Shown: positions 17,513 to 26,852, counted from the first letter of the stretch. The stretch is DNA of 64,000 nt from Streptomyces cirratus (GCF_014650775.1 NZ_BMVP01000003.1:310001-374000), one strand, 5' to 3'. Notes: generated by a model not told the origin, from the letters alone. A program made the numbers and translations.

Positions 17513-18340
17513 TCAGACGTCCCAGACTCCGGTCGCCGCGGCCTCGCGGGCGAAGTCGGCGAAGTCCTTGGGCTTGCGTCCCAGGGCCTCTTCGACTCCG
17601 TGCACGAGGTGCGCGTTGCGGCCGTCCAGGATCATGGTGAACAGGTCGGCGAACTCCTCGGGGAGACCGTTCTGACGGAGCACCGCGCGGTACTCCTCGT
17701 TGGTGACGGAGACGTACGTGATCTGCCGGCCGGTGGCCTTCGACAGTTCGGCGGCCACGTCGCTGTAGCTGAGCAGGCGCGGTCCGGACAGTTCGTAGGT
17801 CTTGCCGATGTGCTTGTCGTCGGTCAGGGCGGCCACCACCACGTCGGCGATGTCGTCGGCGTCGACGAAGGCCTCCACGGCGTCGGCGGTCGGCAGGGCG
17901 ATCTCCCCGGCCAGGACCGGCTCCAGGAAGAAGCTCTCGTTGAAGTTCTGGTTGAACCAGCTGGAGCGGACGATCGTCCAGTCCGCGCCGGAGGCCTTGA
18001 GGTTGTTCTCGCTGATCTCCGCGGCCTCTTCGCCGCGGCCGGAGAGCAGGACCAGTCGGCGGGCACCGGTCTCGACGGCCACCTTGGCGAACGCGCCGAC
18101 CTGTTCGGCGGCGCCCGGGAAGGCGAGGTCGGGGTAGTAGGTGACGTACACCCGGTCCACGCCCTCCAGCGCGGGCACCCAGGTGTCGGGTTCGTTCCAG
18201 TCGAAGGCGGGCTCTCCCGAGCGGGAACCGACCCGGACGGCGAGGCCCTGGGCGGAGAGCTTCTCGGCGACGCGCCGGCCGGTCTTGCCGGTGCCGCCGA
18301 TGACGAGGGTGGTCCGGATGTTCTGGGTGGTGGAAGTCAT
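17513..18340 (-). CDS. NmrA-like NAD(P)-binding protein
   Basis: A 275-residue atypical SDR. It begins with the nucleotide-binding motif LVIGGTGKTGRRV (about 11-23) and has the NmrA/HSCARG-style layout: a YITYYPD-like segment (VYVTYYPD), RLVLLSGRGEEA, then SSWFNQNF. The usual YxxxK catalytic pair is missing, as in redox-sensing NmrA proteins and NAD(P)H:quinone oxidoreductases such as QorB. The ATG at 18340 was chosen because the frame upstream is a shadow of the neighbouring gene. It lies 92 bp from the ketoreductase gene and may share its transcript. Confidence 0.82.
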   Translation of the reverse strand: MTSTTQNIRTTLVIGGTGKTGRRVAEKLSAQGLAVRVGSRSGEPAFDWNEPDTWVPALEGVDRVYVTYYPDLAFPGAAEQVGAFAKVAVETGARRLVLLSGRGEEAAEISENNLKASGADWTIVRSSWFNQNFNESFFLEPVLAGEIALPTADAVEAFVDADDIADVVVAALTDDKHIGKTYELSGPRLLSYSDVAAELSKATGRQITYVSVTNEEYRAVLRQNGLPEEFADLFTMILDGRNAHLVHGVEEALGRKPKDFADFAREAAATGVWDV

Positions 18341-18432
18341 GAGTACAGTCAAGTCCCTCGGCGCGAGACGGGACATGGCCGCGAAGCTCAGTTCCATATG
18401 CGTGCGTCTACGCGCGGTCGTGTCAGGGCGTG

Positions 18433-19248
18433 TCAGAAGCGGCCCAGGCCGCCGCAGACGTTCAGGGCCTGCGCGGTGATGGACGCCGCCACGTCGGTCG
18501 TCAAGTAGCCTACGAGACCGGCGACTTCTTCGGCGGTGGAGAAGCGGCCCAAGGGTATCTGGGCTTCGAACTGCTGCTGTACGTACTGCTCGCTCGTGTC
18601 CCACACCCGCGCGTAGCCGGCCCGTACGCGGGCCGCCATCGGCGTCTCCACATATCCGGGGCAGACCGCGTTGACGGTGATCCCGAGCGGTGCCAGCTCC
18701 TTGCCGAGGGCCTTGGTGAGGCCGACCACGGCGTGCTTGGACGCCGAGTAGGGGGCGCCGAGCAGCACCCCCTGCTTGCCCGCCGTGGAAGCGATGTTGA
18801 CGATCCGGCCGTGGCCGGCGGCGGCGAGGCCGCCGTTGGTGAGCGTCTCCCGGGTGACCAGGAAGACGCTGTTCAAGTTGGTGTCGATGACCTCTTCCCA
18901 CAGTTCGTCGGTGAGGTCGGCGGTGGCGCCGCCGCCGCTGCGGCCGGCGTTGTTGACCAGGATCCTGACGGGTCTGTCGAAGGTCGCGACGGCTGCCGCG
19001 ACGAGCCCTTTGACCGCGGCCCGGTTGCGTACGTCGGCAGCCGCTCCCTCTACCTCCAGGCCCTCGGCCCGCAGGTCCTCCACCGTCTGCTTGACGTCCG
19101 TTTCCGTACGTGCGCAGATGAACACCCGGTGGCCCCGGGCGCCCAGGTCGCGCGCGACGGCCAGGCCGATACCGCTGGTCGCCCCGGTCACCAGGGCGAG
19201 GGACCCGTCGGAGGCTTGACCTGCCCCCGGCGTCGACTGTGCCTTCAT
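18433..19248 (-). CDS. ActIII-type polyketide ketoreductase (SDR), orphan
   Basis: A 271-residue SDR that closely follows the type II PKS C9-ketoreductases such as ActIII: VTGATSGIGLAVARDLG, FICART, ILVNNAGRSGGGATADLTDELW (described in part), NIASTAGKQGV, YSASKHAVVG, ITVNAVCPGYVETPMA and the ending ALNVCGGLGRF. The catalytic Ser, Tyr and Lys are present. ActIII-type enzymes reduce a carbonyl of a poly-beta-keto chain on ACP and have the arginine-lined ACP patch. No KS-alpha/KS-beta minimal PKS is in this window, so the gene is an orphan here. It could act on the ACP-bound chains of the neighbouring clusters, or be a leftover of a lost aromatic cluster. Confidence 0.85.
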   Translation of the reverse strand: MKAQSTPGAGQASDGSLALVTGATSGIGLAVARDLGARGHRVFICARTETDVKQTVEDLRAEGLEVEGAAADVRNRAAVKGLVAAAVATFDRPVRILVNNAGRSGGGATADLTDELWEEVIDTNLNSVFLVTRETLTNGGLAAAGHGRIVNIASTAGKQGVLLGAPYSASKHAVVGLTKALGKELAPLGITVNAVCPGYVETPMAARVRAGYARVWDTSEQYVQQQFEAQIPLGRFSTAEEVAGLVGYLTTDVAASITAQALNVCGGLGRF

Positions 19249-19379
19249 CGGGCGCCCTCCGTTGCTCGCTGATGCCCTGACGATGGCAGCGGCGACTCGG
19301 GGCGCGCCGGAGACGGGATGGAGGGCCGGGTCAGACCTGCCGGAGGAGGGTCAACCGGAGTTGCCGGAGGCGCAGTGCC

Positions 19380-19916
19380 TCAGCAGTACCTGTTGAAGGC
19401 CGCGTCGGCGCCGGTCTGCCACGCCTTCCAGTAGGCGTCGGAGTGCTGCTGGTTCTTGTTGGGCGTGGCCTTGACGTCACAGCTCTTTTGCGCCGCGGAG
19501 CGGCCCGCCCGGTAGCCGTCGCCGGCACCCCGCTTGGCGTCCTTCGCGTTGTTGCCGGTCGCGTTGCCGGAGGTGTCGCCGGCCTTGACGACCTTGCAGT
19601 TGACGAAGGTGAAGTTCTGGTCCTCCTTGACGGCGAGGACGGTGTAGTCGACGTTCTTCTGGAAGCGCGTGACCTGGAAGTTGCCGTTCGCGTCGACGCT
19701 CAGCGGCACGGTGCTCTCGCCGTCGTTGAGGTTGCGCGGCGCCGTGAACCCCTCGCCCTTGATGGTGACCGAGGTACCGCTCGCGTTCGGGGTGACCGTA
19801 CAGCTCGCGGTGGGTACGGCGGCGCCGGCCGACGGGGCCAGGGCGACCGCGCCGGACAGGGCGAAGGACGACGCGAGCAGCGTGGTGATCACGGTGCGCC
19901 GTGTGTGTCGGTGCAT
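19380..19916 (-). CDS. Secreted protein of unknown function
   Basis: A 178-residue protein with a typical Sec signal peptide (TRRTVITTLLASSFALSG, cleavage near APSAGA-A). The mature part begins with a beta-rich stretch (SCTVTPNASGTSVTIKGEGF), then a Gly/Asn/Ala-rich linker and a Cys-containing tail (QKSCDVKATPNK...AAFNRYC). Four cysteines in the mature protein (in SCTV, NCKV, SCDV and RYC) could form disulfides. I do not recognise a family for the C-terminal part. Start at ATG 19916 behind GGGGAG. It stands alone, divergent from the hydrolase operon. Confidence 0.75.
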   Translation of the reverse strand: MHRHTRRTVITTLLASSFALSGAVALAPSAGAAVPTASCTVTPNASGTSVTIKGEGFTAPRNLNDGESTVPLSVDANGNFQVTRFQKNVDYTVLAVKEDQNFTFVNCKVVKAGDTSGNATGNNAKDAKRGAGDGYRAGRSAAQKSCDVKATPNKNQQHSDAYWKAWQTGADAAFNRYC

Positions 19917-20276
19917 GGTGGGTACTCCCCTTCCGGAAAGAGACGATGCGGGAGCGGGGAGAGGCGGCCACGCGTGGTCCGCGGGCTCCGCCCTTTCCAT
20001 CGTCCCTCCGGCCCCGCGGGGTGTCGACCGGGCCGGTGTCAACACCACCGCCGCCCCTTCATCCCCCCGGGGCCGCCCACTTCCGCCGCCTTCCTTCGCC
20101 CGGGGGCGGGCGCGCCGGCCGCGTGGGAACCGGGTCCGCCCGGCGCGCGCGGGGCGCGGGCGTCCCGGAGCGGCGCGAGCACCGCGTCCGGGCGATCACT
20201 TTCGGTGCCACCATGCCTGCGCGAACAGCGGGCAGGGCGACGCAGCCGTCGCACAAGGACGTAAGGGAGCACAGCG
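19917..20276. other. 360-bp divergent intergenic region
   Basis: Lies between the secreted-protein gene (minus) and the alpha/beta-hydrolase gene (plus). It is very GC-rich with no convincing small gene, promoter match or inverted repeat seen by eye. It must carry both divergent promoters. Confidence 0.6.
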
Positions 20277-21701
20277 GTGACTCAGGTGGTCGACGGCACG
20301 ACTGGGCATGTCCCCGCACAGCAGGGGCCGCAGGGCGCAGGGCCGGGGGCCCCGGAACGGACCGACGCGGAACTGCTCATCGCGGCGTCGATCCTGCTGG
20401 CGGACGCGGCGCTCACCGCGAAGCAGGCCGGCGCGGAGCTGACCGGAGCCCTCTCCAGCGGGCGCTTCGTGCTGGACGCGCTGCGCCGCCCCGGCTGGGC
20501 GCTGGGCACGGCGGTCTCCTGCGTGAAGGCGCTCACCAGCCCGGCGGGACTCGGTTTCGGGGCCAACGGCGGCCTCCTCGGCGAACTGGCGCGGATGGCG
20601 GGGAGCGTGACGTACCGCCGTCCCGCGAAGGTGGCCATGGCGGTGGACGCGTTCGCGATGCGCATCCGCGCCGTCGCGGTCGAGCACCCGAACCTGGACT
20701 CGCCCTTGGCCCGGCGGCTGACGGACGCGATGGTCGGCGGGAACCGGCTGGAGGCGCTGCGGGCGATGTACGCGCTGGTCGAACGGCTCGGTGTGACCCG
20801 CGCGCTGACCACGGTGTCCCCCGTCATCATGGAGCTGCTGGCCTTGTCGGGGCTGCTCGACGAGAACCCCGTCAACGACGACTTCTCGTGGGTGACCCTC
20901 GCCGGCGGCGTGCCCACCACCGACCCCTTCCTGGGGCTGCCGAGTTCACTGCTGGGCTACCTCAACCCGGGCCCGGGACGGGCGGAGCGGGCCGATGCCG
21001 ACTCCATCCTGGAGAAGGTGCTGGGCACGTCCCGCAACGACATCGTCAGCTACGTGAACGACATCGGCGCCCTGGGCAACCACGGGCTGGTCCTGCTGCG
21101 CCGCGTGGCCTGCGCCGACGGGCAGCAGCGGTACGTCCTGCTGCTGCCCGGGACCAGCTTCGGTCTGCTGAGCAACAGCACCCCGCAGGACCTCGTCGGC
21201 GCGTTCGACGGACTGCTGCGCACCGACACGACGTACACCCGGGCCGTGAAGCAGCTGCTGCTGCGTTCGGGACTGCCCGCCGGATCGGAACTCATGATCG
21301 TCGGGCACAGTCTGGGCGGACTGACCGCGATGAACCTCGCGATGGACGTGGACGTGGCGTCCACCTACCGCATCACGCACGTGATCACGGTGGGCTCCCC
21401 GATCGACGGCAAGCGGCCCGCCGACCACACCACCCAGGTGATCAGCCTCGTCAACAAGCACGACGTGATCCCCATGCTGGACGGGCGCGGGCCGGCTTCG
21501 CCCAACGACATCCCGGACAGCTGGGTCGAACTGTCCTGGCTCGACGAATCGTACGACTACCCCCTGTCGCACGCCCCTCAGGCGTACTCGGACACCCTGC
21601 GCGGGGAGTTGACCACCTACCGGGACCAGGTCAACAAGCTGATCACCGCCTACGACGGTGAAGTCATCGGGAACCAGCCCTACATGCTCCGTGACAAGTG
21701 A
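20277..21701 (+). CDS. Alpha/beta hydrolase (lipase-like)
   Basis: A 474-residue protein. The C-terminal two-thirds has a class 3 lipase-like pattern: a strand YVLLLPGTSFG (about 283-293), the nucleophile elbow IVGHSLGGLTAMN (about 341-353), and later an Asp in NKHDVIPML (about 397-405) and His in LSHAPQAYSD (about 430). The N-terminal 190 residues are helical and unfamiliar. No signal peptide was seen. It starts at GTG 20277 behind AAGGGAG and opens a plus-strand set with a P450-like protein and a KAS-III, 64 bp apart. A role in hydrolysing or transferring a lipid acyl group is plausible but not shown. Confidence 0.75.
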   Translation: MTQVVDGTTGHVPAQQGPQGAGPGAPERTDAELLIAASILLADAALTAKQAGAELTGALSSGRFVLDALRRPGWALGTAVSCVKALTSPAGLGFGANGGLLGELARMAGSVTYRRPAKVAMAVDAFAMRIRAVAVEHPNLDSPLARRLTDAMVGGNRLEALRAMYALVERLGVTRALTTVSPVIMELLALSGLLDENPVNDDFSWVTLAGGVPTTDPFLGLPSSLLGYLNPGPGRAERADADSILEKVLGTSRNDIVSYVNDIGALGNHGLVLLRRVACADGQQRYVLLLPGTSFGLLSNSTPQDLVGAFDGLLRTDTTYTRAVKQLLLRSGLPAGSELMIVGHSLGGLTAMNLAMDVDVASTYRITHVITVGSPIDGKRPADHTTQVISLVNKHDVIPMLDGRGPASPNDIPDSWVELSWLDESYDYPLSHAPQAYSDTLRGELTTYRDQVNKLITAYDGEVIGNQPYMLRDK

Positions 21702-21765
21702 CCACGACGCCCGCACCGACCGCCACGACCACAGCTGCCGCAGCGACCCAGAGGGAGACCGACCG

Positions 21766-23202
21766 ATGACCACTGCCGAGAGCCCGGCCACCACGGCGCG
21801 ACGGCCGGCGACGGCCCGGGCGCTGGAGAACGCCGTGTTCAGCGCCGCCATGCTCGCCCACCGGCTGCCGTGGACGGACGCCCCGGCCCGTGCGCTGGGG
21901 CTGGACGCGCTCACGCGCGACGGGGTGCGCAGCGGGCTGCTGGCGCACCTGCGCCGTACCCGCTCCGGGCGGCCGGTACGGCTGCGCACCGCGTTCGGGA
22001 CCTTCCTCGTACCGCAGTCCGGCGCCGACGCCGCGGGCCTCCTCGCCGCGGCGGACGAGGCGGGGGTGCTCGGTGCGCCCTGCGGCCTGACGCCGGGCGG
22101 CCTGCGGTACGGGCTCTCCCCGCACGTTCCGCTGGGGCGGGAGGTTGCGGTGGAGCCCGGCCAGTGGGCCGCGCTGCTGGCGCAGGACGTGGACGCGGCG
22201 ATCGCGGCCCGGCGCGGGGACGGCACGCTCGACTGGGACGGATGGCGGCGCGGCATGGCCCGGGTCGCCCGGCGCGTCGTGGTGGGCGCGGCCGCGGCCG
22301 AGGACACGCTGCTGAGCGAGGTGGCCGCGCGGGCGTCGGCGGAGTCGGGCAGCCGCTCCTACGGGGCCCGGACCGCGGCCCTGGGGCGGCGGCTGGCCCC
22401 GTACCTGGCCGATCCCGACCCCTCTTCGCTCGCCGGGTGCCTGCCGGCGGACGGCGCCGGACCGCAGGCCGCGGGCCCGGCCGTCGCGCACGCGCTCGCC
22501 GTGGTCGAGGGGGCCGCGGCGGGCACCGCGCTCCAGGCGCTGGCCCTGCTCGCGGTGGGGTCGGTGGCCGGGCCCGGTGAGGCGGTCGGCGAGGCGCTGC
22601 GGCGCTATCCGGCCGTCGGCGCGGCCGTGTACCCGGTGGGGGGTGCCTTCGTGTGGGAGGACCTGGCGGTCGAATACGGGACGGAGATCCTTTGGGCGCC
22701 GGCCTGGGCCCCCGAGGAGGACCGCTCGGGGCAAGGGCCGTCCGGGCTGTGCGGAGCACCGTCCGGGTGCGCGGCGGCGCGCTTCGCGGAGCACGTGGCG
22801 CAGGAGGTCGTGCGCCGTGTCACGGCGGCGGTGCACCCGGTGCTGATCTCGCCCTCGTTCGGCGCGGACCGGCTGCCGGACGCGCTGGATCCGAGCACGC
22901 TGCTCGTGGCGTTCCGTGAGGCGGACGGCCTGATCGCGGACGGCCGCGTGACGGTCGGCATGCCGGCGGCGGTGCCGGTCACGGTGCACGGCTTCACGCC
23001 GGCCGCGTACGGGGCGCTGGCCCACGCCAGCGCGGACCGGCTGGAGCGCCACGCGGAGAGCCTCGCCGCCTGCGCCGGGAACGGCGGCTGGGACACGGAC
23101 GAGGCGGGCGAGCGGTTCCGCATGACCCTCCTCGGCCACTCCGAGCGGTGCGCCAGGGCCGCGGGCGACGTGCGCCGGGCCGCGAAGCGGCTGGCCGGCT
23201 GA
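21766..23202 (+). CDS. Cytochrome P450-like protein with degenerate heme loop
   Basis: A 478-residue protein that I place in the P450 superfamily by the K-helix ExxR (Glu276-Arg279 in EALRRYPAV), the following strand region EYGTEILWAPAW, and a shortened loop LCGAPSGCAAARFAEHVA where Cys335 takes the place of the heme-ligand cysteine. The loop lacks the Phe and Gly of FxxGxxxCxG (Leu328 and Ala331 instead), and the meander before it is very short. An I-helix-like EGAAAGTALQAL precedes it. It may be a non-classical P450 (fatty-acid peroxygenase or hemeless relative). Start at ATG 21766 (GAGGGAGA site). Its stop overlaps the KAS-III ATG (TGATG). Confidence 0.55.
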   Translation: MTTAESPATTARRPATARALENAVFSAAMLAHRLPWTDAPARALGLDALTRDGVRSGLLAHLRRTRSGRPVRLRTAFGTFLVPQSGADAAGLLAAADEAGVLGAPCGLTPGGLRYGLSPHVPLGREVAVEPGQWAALLAQDVDAAIAARRGDGTLDWDGWRRGMARVARRVVVGAAAAEDTLLSEVAARASAESGSRSYGARTAALGRRLAPYLADPDPSSLAGCLPADGAGPQAAGPAVAHALAVVEGAAAGTALQALALLAVGSVAGPGEAVGEALRRYPAVGAAVYPVGGAFVWEDLAVEYGTEILWAPAWAPEEDRSGQGPSGLCGAPSGCAAARFAEHVAQEVVRRVTAAVHPVLISPSFGADRLPDALDPSTLLVAFREADGLIADGRVTVGMPAAVPVTVHGFTPAAYGALAHASADRLERHAESLAACAGNGGWDTDEAGERFRMTLLGHSERCARAAGDVRRAAKRLAG

Positions 23203-24239
23203 TGCCGGGCCGCTCGCCGGAAACCCGCCGGGGTGCGGTGGTGGCGGGACTGGGTTCCTACGTACCGCCGCGCGCCCTGACCAACGCCGAGCTGTGCGGG
23301 AACCGGCCCGTCGGCGACGAGTGGATCCGCACCCGCATCGGTGTGGCGAGCCGCCGCGTCGCCGACGGGGAGGCCACGGTCGACCTCGCCGTCCGGGCCG
23401 GCCGGGGCGCGCTGGAGGCCGCCGGGGCCGGCGGTGCCGACGCGCTGGTCCTGACCACCATCTCGCCGGACCGGCTGGTGCCGGCCGGGGCGCCGGAGGT
23501 GGCCGCGCGGCTGGGGTGCGGGACGATCCCGGCGTTCGATCTGGCGTCGGGCTGCAGCGGGTTCCTGTACGGGCTGGGCGTCGCTTCGTCGATGATCGTC
23601 TCGGGGGCCTTCGACAGCGTGCTGCTGGTGGCCTCGGACGTGTTCAGTGCCTTCGTGGATCCGGACGACTGGCTGATGGCGGCCATCTTCGGCGACGGCG
23701 CGGGGGCGGTGCTCCTGCGGGCCGGCGACACCGACGAGCCGGGGGCCCTCGGGCCGGTCGACCTGGGCACCGACGGTGCGCAGGCCGATCTGCTGGAAGT
23801 GCCCGGGGACGGGGCCAGGGCGCGCAAGCGCACCCTGGCGGCGCCGGGCGCCGAGTTCTCCCCGTATTTCCGCATGGACGGGCCGGCCGTGCGCAAGCAG
23901 GCGATCGTCGGCATGTGCGACTCGGTGACGCGGGCGGTACAGCAGGCCGGGTGGTCGCTCGGTGAGCTGGACGCGGTGGTCGCCCACCAGGCCAACCAGC
24001 GGATCCTGGACGGCCTCGCCGCCGAACTGGGGCTGGACCCCGGGCGGATGCTGTCGCACATCGAGGCGTACGGGAACACCGCCACGGCCTCCGTGCCCGT
24101 CCTGCTGGCCCAGGCGACCGCCGCCGGAGCGCTGCGGCCGGGGATGCGGGTGGCGCTGACGGCGTACGGTGCGGGGCTGGCCTGGGGGTCGGCCACCCTG
24201 GTCTGGCCCGACGTGCGGGCGGTGACCGACGACGGGTGA
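23202..24239 (+). CDS. 3-oxoacyl-ACP synthase, KAS III (FabH-like), second copy
   Basis: A 345-residue FabH-type ketosynthase with the triad Cys118 (LASGCSGF), His262 (AHQANQR) and Asn292 (YGNTAT). The extension near 175-215, rich in acidic residues, is longer than in primary FabH. The ATG at 23202 shares bases with the stop of the P450-like gene, so they are coupled. Together with the ACP and KAS-II at 25301-26751 it gives a second chain-starting and elongating set, separate from the one at 2.8-8.7 kb. It converges on the acyltransferase gene with a 24-bp gap. Confidence 0.88.
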   Translation: MPGRSPETRRGAVVAGLGSYVPPRALTNAELCGNRPVGDEWIRTRIGVASRRVADGEATVDLAVRAGRGALEAAGAGGADALVLTTISPDRLVPAGAPEVAARLGCGTIPAFDLASGCSGFLYGLGVASSMIVSGAFDSVLLVASDVFSAFVDPDDWLMAAIFGDGAGAVLLRAGDTDEPGALGPVDLGTDGAQADLLEVPGDGARARKRTLAAPGAEFSPYFRMDGPAVRKQAIVGMCDSVTRAVQQAGWSLGELDAVVAHQANQRILDGLAAELGLDPGRMLSHIEAYGNTATASVPVLLAQATAAGALRPGMRVALTAYGAGLAWGSATLVWPDVRAVTDDG

Positions 24240-24263
24240 GCCGCCCCCTGCCTGCGGAGCGGC

Positions 24264-25097
24264 CTACCAGAAGGGCGTCTCCCGCCGGCCCCGTTCCCGG
24301 TCCACCAGCCCCTGCACGGCGCCCTGGGCCTCGGCGCAGAGCCGGCGGGCGGCGGCCGAACGCTCTGCGAGGGATCCGGACCGCGGGGGCGCGGGGATCG
24401 GCTCGCCGATGGTGACCAGCCACTTCGCGGGCAGCGGGAAGGGCGGCGTGAGCGGGAAGTAGGGCAGGCCGAGGAGGCGCGCCAGGGCCGGTACTTCGCC
24501 GAGCCTGGGGCAGGCCTCCTCGGCGCCGACGACGGACACCGGGACGACGGGCGCGCCGGCCCGCGCGGCGGTGACGGCGAAGCCGGGGCTGAACGGACGC
24601 AGCCGGTAGCGCTCCTCGAAGGGCTTTTCCAGTCCCGCGATCCCCTCGGGAAACACTCCTACGAGTTCTCCGGCGGCCAGGCGTTCCCATCCCAGCGTCG
24701 GATCGAGCGGAATGGCTCCTTTCTTGCGGGCGTATGAGCCGATGACCGGAACCCGGAAGACGAAGGGGGCGGCGGGCACGTGCAGCGGCCGGTCGATACG
24801 TCGCACGAGGACCTTCTGCAGGACGAATGCGTCGAGTCCCCAGGCGCCCGAATGGTTGGCGACGAGGACGGCGGGCCCTTCGGCGGGAATGTTCTCCCAC
24901 CCGGTCACCTCGAGCCGGAAGTATTCGTCGACGAGCCAGTCGAGGAGCCGGTCCCACGCCTCTTCCCCCGCCTTGCCCAGCAACCGCTTGAGGTTACGGA
25001 GCTCCGTTCCGGCGACGTCGAGGACGTCGGCCACATCGGCCGGATCGACGATCTGGTCGACCGGGTCAACGGTCGAATCGGTCAGGATTTCCGACAT
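24264..25097 (-). CDS. PlsC-type (LPLAT) acyltransferase
   Basis: A 277-residue membrane-associated acyltransferase of the lysophospholipid/glycerol-phosphate family. Motif I is NHSGAWGLD (about 80-88, the HxxxxD form), motif III is VGVFPEGIAG (about 147-156), and PVVPVSVVG follows (about 183-191). The N-terminal 55 residues are an acidic extension. It should transfer a fatty acyl group from ACP or CoA to a hydroxyl. It is divergent from the ACP/KAS-II genes and next to KAS-III, so a lipid-modifying step in the same pathway is likely. Start at ATG 25097. Confidence 0.82.
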   Translation of the reverse strand: MSEILTDSTVDPVDQIVDPADVADVLDVAGTELRNLKRLLGKAGEEAWDRLLDWLVDEYFRLEVTGWENIPAEGPAVLVANHSGAWGLDAFVLQKVLVRRIDRPLHVPAAPFVFRVPVIGSYARKKGAIPLDPTLGWERLAAGELVGVFPEGIAGLEKPFEERYRLRPFSPGFAVTAARAGAPVVPVSVVGAEEACPRLGEVPALARLLGLPYFPLTPPFPLPAKWLVTIGEPIPAPPRSGSLAERSAAARRLCAEAQGAVQGLVDRERGRRETPFW

Positions 25098-25300
25098 GAA
25101 TGATCCTCACTCGCCTATCAGGCGTCATTTGAAGGCCGGTCACGGACAGGTTTTGAGTAATTCACCGGCCGTGGTACTTATGTGGGCAACAGGCCCCAGC
25201 TCCACTGCGCCGGGGAAATCGATTTTCCGTTCGCCTTCGACCGCCGCCCGTTTGCGTCACCATGCTGCACGGGGCCGCGAAACCGCAAATGAGAGATGCC

Positions 25301-25552
25301 GTGACCATTTCCGCGCAGGAATCCGTCCTCCACGCGATCAGTGAACTGCTCATCGAAAAGTTCGAGGTCCCCGCCGACGAGGTGCGGGCGGACGCGCCGA
25401 TGCGCGAACTGCTGACCGATTCGCTCATGGTGGTCGAGATGGCCATCGCCGTGCACGAGACGCTGGGCGTCAAGGTCGAGGAGGAAGAACTGCGCGCCAC
25501 GACGCTCGCCGGGTTCGCCGAAGCCGTCGGCGCGCGGTGCACGGACCGTTGA
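25301..25552 (+). CDS. Acyl carrier protein, third carrier
   Basis: An 83-residue ACP with Ser41 in [10 protein letters not shown] as the attachment site. The frame is open from ATG 25262, but GTG 25301 is preferred: GAGAG lies 5 nt before it and the usual ACP helix I then starts at once. Its stop (TGA 25550-25552) overlaps a possible TTG start of the ketosynthase gene, so the two are coupled. It is the likely carrier for the second KAS-III/KAS-II set. Confidence 0.83.
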   Translation: MTISAQESVLHAISELLIEKFEVPADEVRADAPMRELLTDSLMVVEMAIAVHETLGVKVEEEELRATTLAGFAEAVGARCTDR

Positions 25553-26751
25553 GCCGGCGCTCCCCGGCCGTCACCGGGATCGGCCTGGTCACGCCGGCCG
25601 GCTGTGACCGGGAATCCACGTGGTCGGGGGTCCTCGGCGGCCGCCGCACCGCCGCACCCGACCCCGCGCTGGAGGGTCTGCCGGTCGCCCTCAGCTGTCG
25701 CGTGCCCGAACTGGACCACCCCGTTCTGCGGCGGCGCGGCTCGGGCCGCCTCGACCGGGTCGACCGCCTCGCCCTGGCGGCCGTCGCCCAGGCGCTCGAC
25801 CAGGCCGGACTCGACCCGGAGCAGTGGGACGGCAGCCGGGTGGCCGTCGTCACGGGCGGTGGCATGGGGGGCCTTCTGACCCAGGACCAGGCGCTCGCCC
25901 GACTGGCCGACCGGGGACCGGAGTTCGTCTCGCCCTACTTCCTCACCGGCTATCTGATCAACATGGCCTGCGCCAACATCGCGCTGCGCTTCGGGACGAC
26001 CGGTCCCGCCCTCTCCACCTCCACGGCCTGCGCCTCGGGCACCACCGCCCTCGGCCTCGCCCGGGACCTGATCGCGACCGGGCAGTGCGACATCGCCCTC
26101 GTGTGCGGCGCGGAGTCGGCCATCACCCGGCTGATGGTGGCGGGCTTCACCCAGATCGGCGCCCTGTCGGGCACGGGCTCGCGGCCCTTCGACACCACCC
26201 GGGACGGCTTCGTCATCGCGGAGGGCGCCGGCGCCCTGGTGCTGGAGCGGCCCGAGCACGCGGCGGCCCGGGCGGCGCGGCCACTGGCGCGGCTCATCGG
26301 GTACGCGGCCTCCACCGACGCCCACCACCTGGTGGCTCCGCACCCCGAGGGGCGGGGCGCCGAGCGGGCCGTCCGGGCCGCGCTCGCCGACGCCGGCGTC
26401 GCGCCCGGGGACGTCGGCCACGTCAACGCCCACGGCACCGCGACACGGCAGAACGACGCCATCGAGGCGGGTGTCCTGCGGCGCGTGTTCCCGCACCGTC
26501 CGCCGGTCACCTCGGCGAAGGGGGCGCTCGGACACACGCTGGGCGCCGCCGGTGCCATCGAGGCGGCGCTGACCGTACTGGCACTGGCGAAGGACACGGT
26601 TCCGCCGACGGCCGGCCTGGGCGAGCCGGACTCCGGGATGGGGATCGACGTCGTCGCGGGCCCGGCGCGCGCACACGCCGGCGAGATCGCGGTGAGCAAC
26701 TCCTTCGGTTTCGGCGGCCACAACGCCGTCGCGGTCCTCGCACGCGCCTGA
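25537..26751 (+). CDS. 3-oxoacyl-ACP synthase, KAS II (FabF-like), second copy
   Basis: A FabF-type condensing enzyme of about 404 residues with Cys165 (TACASGT), His299 (NAHGTAT), Lys328 and His333 (GHTLGAAGA). The N terminus starts almost directly at the conserved [11 protein letters not shown]. The start is uncertain: GTG 25537 overlaps the ACP gene by 16 bp, while TTG 25549 would give the common 4-bp TTGA overlap. No chain-length-factor partner follows. It forms a two-gene operon with the ACP and ends about 100 bp before the LacI regulator gene. Confidence 0.88.
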   Translation: MHGPLSRRSPAVTGIGLVTPAGCDRESTWSGVLGGRRTAAPDPALEGLPVALSCRVPELDHPVLRRRGSGRLDRVDRLALAAVAQALDQAGLDPEQWDGSRVAVVTGGGMGGLLTQDQALARLADRGPEFVSPYFLTGYLINMACANIALRFGTTGPALSTSTACASGTTALGLARDLIATGQCDIALVCGAESAITRLMVAGFTQIGALSGTGSRPFDTTRDGFVIAEGAGALVLERPEHAAARAARPLARLIGYAASTDAHHLVAPHPEGRGAERAVRAALADAGVAPGDVGHVNAHGTATRQNDAIEAGVLRRVFPHRPPVTSAKGALGHTLGAAGAIEAALTVLALAKDTVPPTAGLGEPDSGMGIDVVAGPARAHAGEIAVSNSFGFGGHNAVAVLARA

Positions 26752-26852
26752 ACCACTCCTGAGGCCCTGTCCGGGCCCCGTCTTCCGGCAGGGCCGCCGG
26801 TCGGCGAAGATGCGGAGGTCACCCCTGCGCAGCGCGAGGAGCGTTACCCCAG

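Noticed and set aside
18433..19248. A type II aromatic PKS cluster at 16-19 kb
   Set aside because: No KS-alpha/KS-beta pair, aromatase or dedicated ACP is adjacent; the KAS-II genes present have no chain-length-factor partner.
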